From Rhodococcoides trifolii (lineage in GTDB: Bacteria > Actinomycetota > Actinomycetes > Mycobacteriales > Mycobacteriaceae), in assembly GCF_014635345.1 (NCBI RefSeq), contig NZ_BMCU01000001.1, positions 1,240,001 to 1,304,000 on the forward strand: a DNA stretch of 64,000 bases, read 5' to 3'. Shown here piece by piece: positions 60,464-64,000 of the stretch. Under the pieces are notes generated by a model. That model saw nothing but the letters and a program-made list of their open reading frames with translations. It searched no databases and had not been told where the DNA came from. A program made the position numbers and the translations under genes. Each line of letters opens with the position of its first letter. Position 1 is the first letter of the stretch.

Positions 60464-61357
60464 TCAGATCTCTAGTTCGAGACCGTCCACGGCGACTTCC
60501 ATGCCGTGTCGGTCGAGGTGCGCCCGCTCGGGTGAATCGTCGAGCAGGATCGGGTTCGAGTTGTTGATATGGATATAGACCTTACGGTCGATCGGGAGCT
60601 GCGAGAGCGTTTCAAGACTTCCGCCGGGCCCGGTGATCGGAACGTGCCCCATGCTGCGCGACGTCTTCGACGCCAGACCCAGGCTGGGCATTTCGTCGTC
60701 GTGCCAACAGGTTCCGTCGATCAGCAGGGCGGATGTTCCCGCGAGCTGCTCGACGATCTCGGAAGTCAGCGTCTGCACGCACGGTAGGTAGACCAGGCTG
60801 CGGCCGCTACGGGTGTCGGTGAGGCGGTATCCCACGACTCGACCGTACGCCGCAGCACCCGGGAATCGCATCGACTTCTCCGTCGGAACGTCGAATGCGC
60901 TGTACGACAATCCGTCACCGAGGCTCACCTCGGCACCGGGCACGACTTCTTGCCATTTCACCGGGCAGTACGCCTCGAGGGTACGGAGCACCGAGGTGCC
61001 GGTCGTCAGCGTCTCGTGTACCGAATCCGTTGCGTGCACTTCGATTCCGCGACCTTCGCGCATCAGCAGCAGTCCGATGGTGTGGTCGAGTTCGGCGTCG
61101 GTGAGCAGAACGGCTTCGAGTCGCGACACTCGTCCTTCGTCGGGGTGCAGGTCTGGGAACGACTCGATCTGGGACTGGATGTCCGGTGAGGCGTTGAGGA
61201 GGAACCATCGCTCGCGGTCGGCGCTCACCGCAATCGACGACTGGCTACGAGCGATGCTCGGCCGCGATCCGGACCGCACCGCGCGGCAGGACGGGCACGT
61301 GCAATTCCACTGCGGAAAACCGCCGCCCGCCGCAGATCCCAACACTCGTACCCACAC
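60464..61357 (-). CDS. pqqB: PQQ biosynthesis protein PqqB
   Basis: 297 residues, GTG start. Metallo-beta-lactamase fold. Zinc cysteines C19, C21, C24 (WNCTCPSC); VLLTDAELDHTIGLLLMREG, LLIDGTCWHDDEM and YIHINNSNPILLDDSPERAH are typical. It hydroxylates or processes the PQQ precursor. Confidence 0.95.
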   Translation of the reverse strand: MWVRVLGSAAGGGFPQWNCTCPSCRAVRSGSRPSIARSQSSIAVSADRERWFLLNASPDIQSQIESFPDLHPDEGRVSRLEAVLLTDAELDHTIGLLLMREGRGIEVHATDSVHETLTTGTSVLRTLEAYCPVKWQEVVPGAEVSLGDGLSYSAFDVPTEKSMRFPGAAAYGRVVGYRLTDTRSGRSLVYLPCVQTLTSEIVEQLAGTSALLIDGTCWHDDEMPSLGLASKTSRSMGHVPITGPGGSLETLSQLPIDRKVYIHINNSNPILLDDSPERAHLDRHGMEVAVDGLELEI

Positions 61358-61388
61358 AGCTGAACCTTCCCTTGAAACCCCGAAGGGG

Positions 61389-61410
61389 CGCTGGGCCTTT
61401 CGGCCCAGCG
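61389..61410 (-). promoter_or_regulatory. Hairpin between pqqA and pqqB
   Basis: A perfect 9-bp stem (CGCTGGGCC / GGCCCAGCG) with a GAAA tetraloop on the transcribed strand, 16 bases after the pqqA stop, followed by a small second hairpin. There is no T-run. It could stabilise or limit read-through, raising PqqA peptide relative to the enzymes. Confidence 0.65.
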
Positions 61411-61425
61411 CCCGTCAAGCACGAG

Positions 61426-61542
61426 TTACTTCGCTCCACCCATGACGGCCACGTATGCCGTCACCTCGGCGGAAACTCGGATCTCGGTGACCGAGGGGGA
61501 CGTCCACTTGGTCAGAACCTTGTCAGTGGTGTTGCGTTCCAT
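61426..61542 (-). CDS. pqqA: PQQ precursor peptide PqqA
   Basis: 38 residues, too short for most gene finders. The invariant Glu-x-x-x-Tyr is E26 to Y30 (EVTAY), whose side chains become PQQ; the tail VAVMGGAK follows. Start ATG 61542 has AAAGAG-type purines upstream. It lies 62 bp after the dehydrogenase gene and before pqqB. Confidence 0.93.
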   Translation of the reverse strand: MERNTTDKVLTKWTSPSVTEIRVSAEVTAYVAVMGGAK

Positions 61543-61604
61543 CGTGTTTCTCTCTTTCTGTGTTTTTTCTTCGAACAACCTGCGTGGTGCAGGCTGCGTT
61601 GCGA

Positions 61605-63308
61605 TCAGCTGCTCTGCAGGAACGAATCCGGTAGAGCAAAGGCAATCAACGCACTGCCGTGGCCTGCGCCGAGCAGTCCGGGGATGATGCCTTCCAGCCA
61701 ACCGCCCCAGCCGACCGGTACGACGACGAACTGCTTGCCGTCGACGCTGTAGGTCGAGCAGCTGCTGTGATGGCCACTGCCACACTGGAACTGCCACAAC
61801 TTCTCGCCGGTCTGGGCGTGGAGGGCGACGAACTCGCCGGTCGGCGTACCCGCGAACACGAGGTCACCTGCGGTGGCGAGCACCGACGCGGCCATCGGGT
61901 AGTCGAGGCGCCAGCGCCACTTCTCTTCGCCGTGGCTGTCGAACGCGCTGACCGATCCGGCCATGTCGTCGATGTCGACCTGAACGCCGGCGCTCCAGTA
62001 GGGCATGCCCTCCTTGAACTCGCGGCGACGACGGGTCGCGGTAGCGCCCACGTCGGCGACCGGGACGTAGAACAGATCTTCCTTCGGGCTGTACGCGGCG
62101 TGCGTCCATTCCTTGGCGCCGGCGGGGCCGGGGTAGAAGTGGACGGGCTCGCCTTCCTTGTCCGGGTACTTACGAGGAGTGACCTTGCCGTCGCGGGTGA
62201 TGACGCCCCAGTCGATGCGGTCGACGAAGGGGGTGACGTGCTGCAGTTCACCGTTGGTGCGATCCAACACGAACATGTAGCCGTTCTTGTCGAAGTGCGC
62301 CAGCAGCTTCTTGCCGTCACGCTCGAAGAGCGTCATCTCCATCGTGGAGTCGTAGTCCCACAGATCGTGCGGCGTGAACTGGTAGTGCCACTTGATCTGG
62401 CCTGTGTCGACGTCCAGCGCAACGACGCTGTCGGTGTAGAGGTTGTCGCCCTCACGAACGCCACCGTCGAAGTCGGGCGCGGGGTTGCCGGTACCGGCGT
62501 AGTACAGGTTGGTCTCGGGATCGTATGTTCCGGTGACCCAGTGGTTTCCGCCGCCACGCTGCCATGCCTCGCCGTCGTCGGGCCATGTCTCCGAGCCGGG
62601 CTCGCCGGGCTTGGGAACGGTGTAGGTGCGCCACATCTGCTCGCCGGTCTCGAGATCCCAGCAGTCGATGTGTCCACGAACGCCGAACTCGCCGCCCGCG
62701 CTACCCGTGATCAGGGTGTTCTTGATGACGAGCGGTGCGAGAGAAGCACTTTCACCCGCGCGCACATCGCCGATGGTCTTCGTCCAGACCACGGAGCCGT
62801 TGGTGGCGTCGAGCGCCAGCAGCTGGGCGTTCGGGGTCACGAAGTAGACCTTGCCGTTGGCAATCGCGCAGCCGCGGTTGACGTTGCCGCAGCACAGCGA
62901 TACATCGAACGGCACTGCGTGCTTGTAGGTCCAGAGCTGCTCACCCGTCTTCGCGTCCAGGGCCCAGAACCACCCGTCCCAACCGGTGACGAACATGATG
63001 CCGTCGACGATCAAGGGGCAGTTCTCGAAGGCGTACGTCGACGCGCCGGCGATGGTGCCGGCCGTACCTGCCTGGAAGATCCAGGCGGGTCCGATGTTCG
63101 CGACGTTCTCGGCGTTGATCTGGTCCAGCAGGCTGTACCGCTGGCCGTCGTAGGCGCCGTAGTACGTGAGCCAGTTCTGCGACTCGTTGCGGGCGTCGAT
63201 GAGACGCTCCGAGTTGACGTTGTCCGTCACGGCGGGTGCGACACCGGGACGGGCGCTCAACGCTCCGTGGCTGATCGCTTCGCCGGCTTCGAGATATTCG
63301 ACAGTCAT
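61605..63308 (-). CDS. PQQ-dependent alcohol dehydrogenase, predicted lanthanide type
   Basis: 567 residues, an eight-bladed propeller with repeated W-motifs. Vicinal Cys139-Cys140 (SLCCGN), metal Glu207 (AGGEFG), Asn275 (GTGNPAPDF) and catalytic Asp318 in DLWDYDST. Asp320, two after the catalytic one, is the extra metal ligand of lanthanide enzymes (XoxF, PedH); calcium enzymes have Ala or Ser there. There is no signal peptide, unlike periplasmic relatives. AAGGAA precedes the start. Substrate not determinable; methanol is attractive beside the RuMP genes. Confidence 0.93.
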   Translation of the reverse strand: MTVEYLEAGEAISHGALSARPGVAPAVTDNVNSERLIDARNESQNWLTYYGAYDGQRYSLLDQINAENVANIGPAWIFQAGTAGTIAGASTYAFENCPLIVDGIMFVTGWDGWFWALDAKTGEQLWTYKHAVPFDVSLCCGNVNRGCAIANGKVYFVTPNAQLLALDATNGSVVWTKTIGDVRAGESASLAPLVIKNTLITGSAGGEFGVRGHIDCWDLETGEQMWRTYTVPKPGEPGSETWPDDGEAWQRGGGNHWVTGTYDPETNLYYAGTGNPAPDFDGGVREGDNLYTDSVVALDVDTGQIKWHYQFTPHDLWDYDSTMEMTLFERDGKKLLAHFDKNGYMFVLDRTNGELQHVTPFVDRIDWGVITRDGKVTPRKYPDKEGEPVHFYPGPAGAKEWTHAAYSPKEDLFYVPVADVGATATRRRREFKEGMPYWSAGVQVDIDDMAGSVSAFDSHGEEKWRWRLDYPMAASVLATAGDLVFAGTPTGEFVALHAQTGEKLWQFQCGSGHHSSCSTYSVDGKQFVVVPVGWGGWLEGIIPGLLGAGHGSALIAFALPDSFLQSS

Positions 63309-63320
63309 ATCTATTCCTTC

Positions 63321-63800
63321 TTAAGGCCGCGGCTGGTCGGGTCGATCGAGACGGGCTTCGGGCGGGACGTCGCCGAGGACGACGATGGCGGCGGTGAGGC
63401 CACGGCCTTCGTCGTTGCCGCCGGGCGAGCTGTACCAGTAGTAGCCGGGCCCATCGAGGTTGAGGGTGGCCGTACCGCGTGAGTGATTCATCAGCCACAG
63501 GAACTTGCTGTCCCCGTTGCTGGGAAAGAGAGCGGAGTGCGTGTTCGTGTCGTCGTTGACGACCGTCAGCTTGATCTCTCCGCCGTGGGGAAGGACCAGG
63601 ATCGCAGGGTCCCACGCGCACGTGTCTTCGACGATCGTGACCGTCGCTTCCATCGTGCCGTCGGGCAGCTCTTTCGCCTTGGCGATGTTGCCGGTTCCGA
63701 CGACTCGACCCATGGTCGCCCGGTTCTGAGCGTCCAGGCCGAGTTCCTGTAGCAGGTCTACGCGGTCCTGGGGCAGATCGTCTTCGATCACTGTGGTCAT
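63321..63800 (-). CDS. Cupredoxin-fold PQQ-associated protein
   Basis: 159 residues from ATG 63800 with AGGAGG. Resembles the MSMEG_3727-type family encoded beside mycobacterial PQQ dehydrogenases (family name from memory). A beta-sandwich with THSALFPSNGDSKFLWLMNH and GPGYYWYSSPGGNDEGRG is seen, but the Cys, second His and Met of a type 1 copper site are absent. No signal peptide. Ends 12 bp before the dehydrogenase, first of the PQQ operon. Confidence 0.75.
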   Translation of the reverse strand: MTTVIEDDLPQDRVDLLQELGLDAQNRATMGRVVGTGNIAKAKELPDGTMEATVTIVEDTCAWDPAILVLPHGGEIKLTVVNDDTNTHSALFPSNGDSKFLWLMNHSRGTATLNLDGPGYYWYSSPGGNDEGRGLTAAIVVLGDVPPEARLDRPDQPRP

Positions 63801-64000
63801 GGGCTTGCCTCCTCTGTTCTCGTTCGATTGATCCGGTTGATGCTGTGCCACATCTCGTGACGTACTACCGCACTCGTTCGATCTGTTCGATTGTGCGAGC
63901 GCCTGTTTCGAGCTTTGCGGACACCACGAACGTTACGAACAAACGACATCCCCGTAAAGCGGGGACCGCTGGACCGTCACGCTCTCCCGTTCGCACCCCG
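63801..64000 (-). promoter_or_regulatory. Upstream region of the PQQ operon
   Basis: No open frame of note. It carries several CGTTCGAT/TTCGAT-like words (63875-63895) and a CCCCG...CGGGG repeat near 63950. It should hold the operon promoter; no consensus is confidently seen. Confidence 0.35.

Noticed and set aside
61605..63308. Glucose-dehydrogenase (Gcd) or outer-membrane assembly protein assignment
   Set aside because: No N-terminal membrane helices, and the vicinal Cys pair plus WDYD motif point to the alcohol dehydrogenase branch.
61659..63482. 607-codon forward frame opposite the PQQ dehydrogenase
   Set aside because: Composition is of an antisense shadow; the dehydrogenase has all catalytic motifs.

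Overview
The window is high-GC actinobacterial DNA, most consistent with Rhodococcus or a close relative in the Mycobacteriales. The basis is a DtxR/IdeR-type regulator, F420 and deazaflavin enzyme families, SCO6745- and AbiEi/DUF559-type proteins, many overlapping start/stop junctions, and a PQQ enzyme resembling mycobacterial ones. No rRNA, tRNA or CRISPR array was recognised.

Left part (1-18.2 kb) is an accessory and defence island. It holds the truncated end of a type 2 BREX (Pgl) system (pglW running off the edge, brxD, a small gene with a PglZ-like tail), a PLD-type nuclease, and decayed IS256 and IS21 transposase pieces. A relic of an HD-hydrolase gene lies among them, near an apparently intact homologue. 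Next come an HDAC-like amidohydrolase, the HD hydrolase, a chaperone-like protein, an HNH endonuclease, and a forward run of four genes: MazG-like pyrophosphohydrolase, deoxyribonucleotidase-like HAD protein, an unknown protein, and a three-module EVE-like / PD-(D/E)XK / HhH protein. The last set looks like an uncharacterised nucleotide- or modified-base-directed defence system.

Middle (18.3-47.3 kb): lipoproteins, a WXG-type polymorphic toxin with a putative immunity gene, a P450, a HIRAN protein, an SNF2-like helicase, a Phd/VapBC-type pair, a TetR-epimerase pair with visible operators, and three copies of a 64-67 bp palindromic repeat. A malonate catabolism operon (madL, madM, fused malonyl-CoA decarboxylase/synthetase, GntR regulator), a split histidine-kinase/LuxR system without receiver domain, and ordinary metabolic genes follow.

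Right part (47.4-64 kb) is a one-carbon module. Hexulose-phosphate synthase and isomerase (hxlA, hxlB) would fix formaldehyde by the ribulose monophosphate (RuMP) route. The opposite operon (rpe, rpiB, tal, tkt) would regenerate ribulose 5-phosphate. A full pqqABCDE set sits downstream of a PQQ alcohol dehydrogenase that carries the Asp-Tyr-Asp signature of lanthanide-dependent enzymes but has no signal peptide. Two pathway-like genes here, a 6-phosphogluconate dehydrogenase homologue and a PfkB-kinase homologue, have lost catalytic motifs and may be pseudoenzymes. The arrangement suggests alcohol or methanol oxidation by a lanthanide-PQQ enzyme feeding formaldehyde into RuMP, controlled by a LuxR protein with a kinase-type ATPase domain and a DtxR-type metal regulator.
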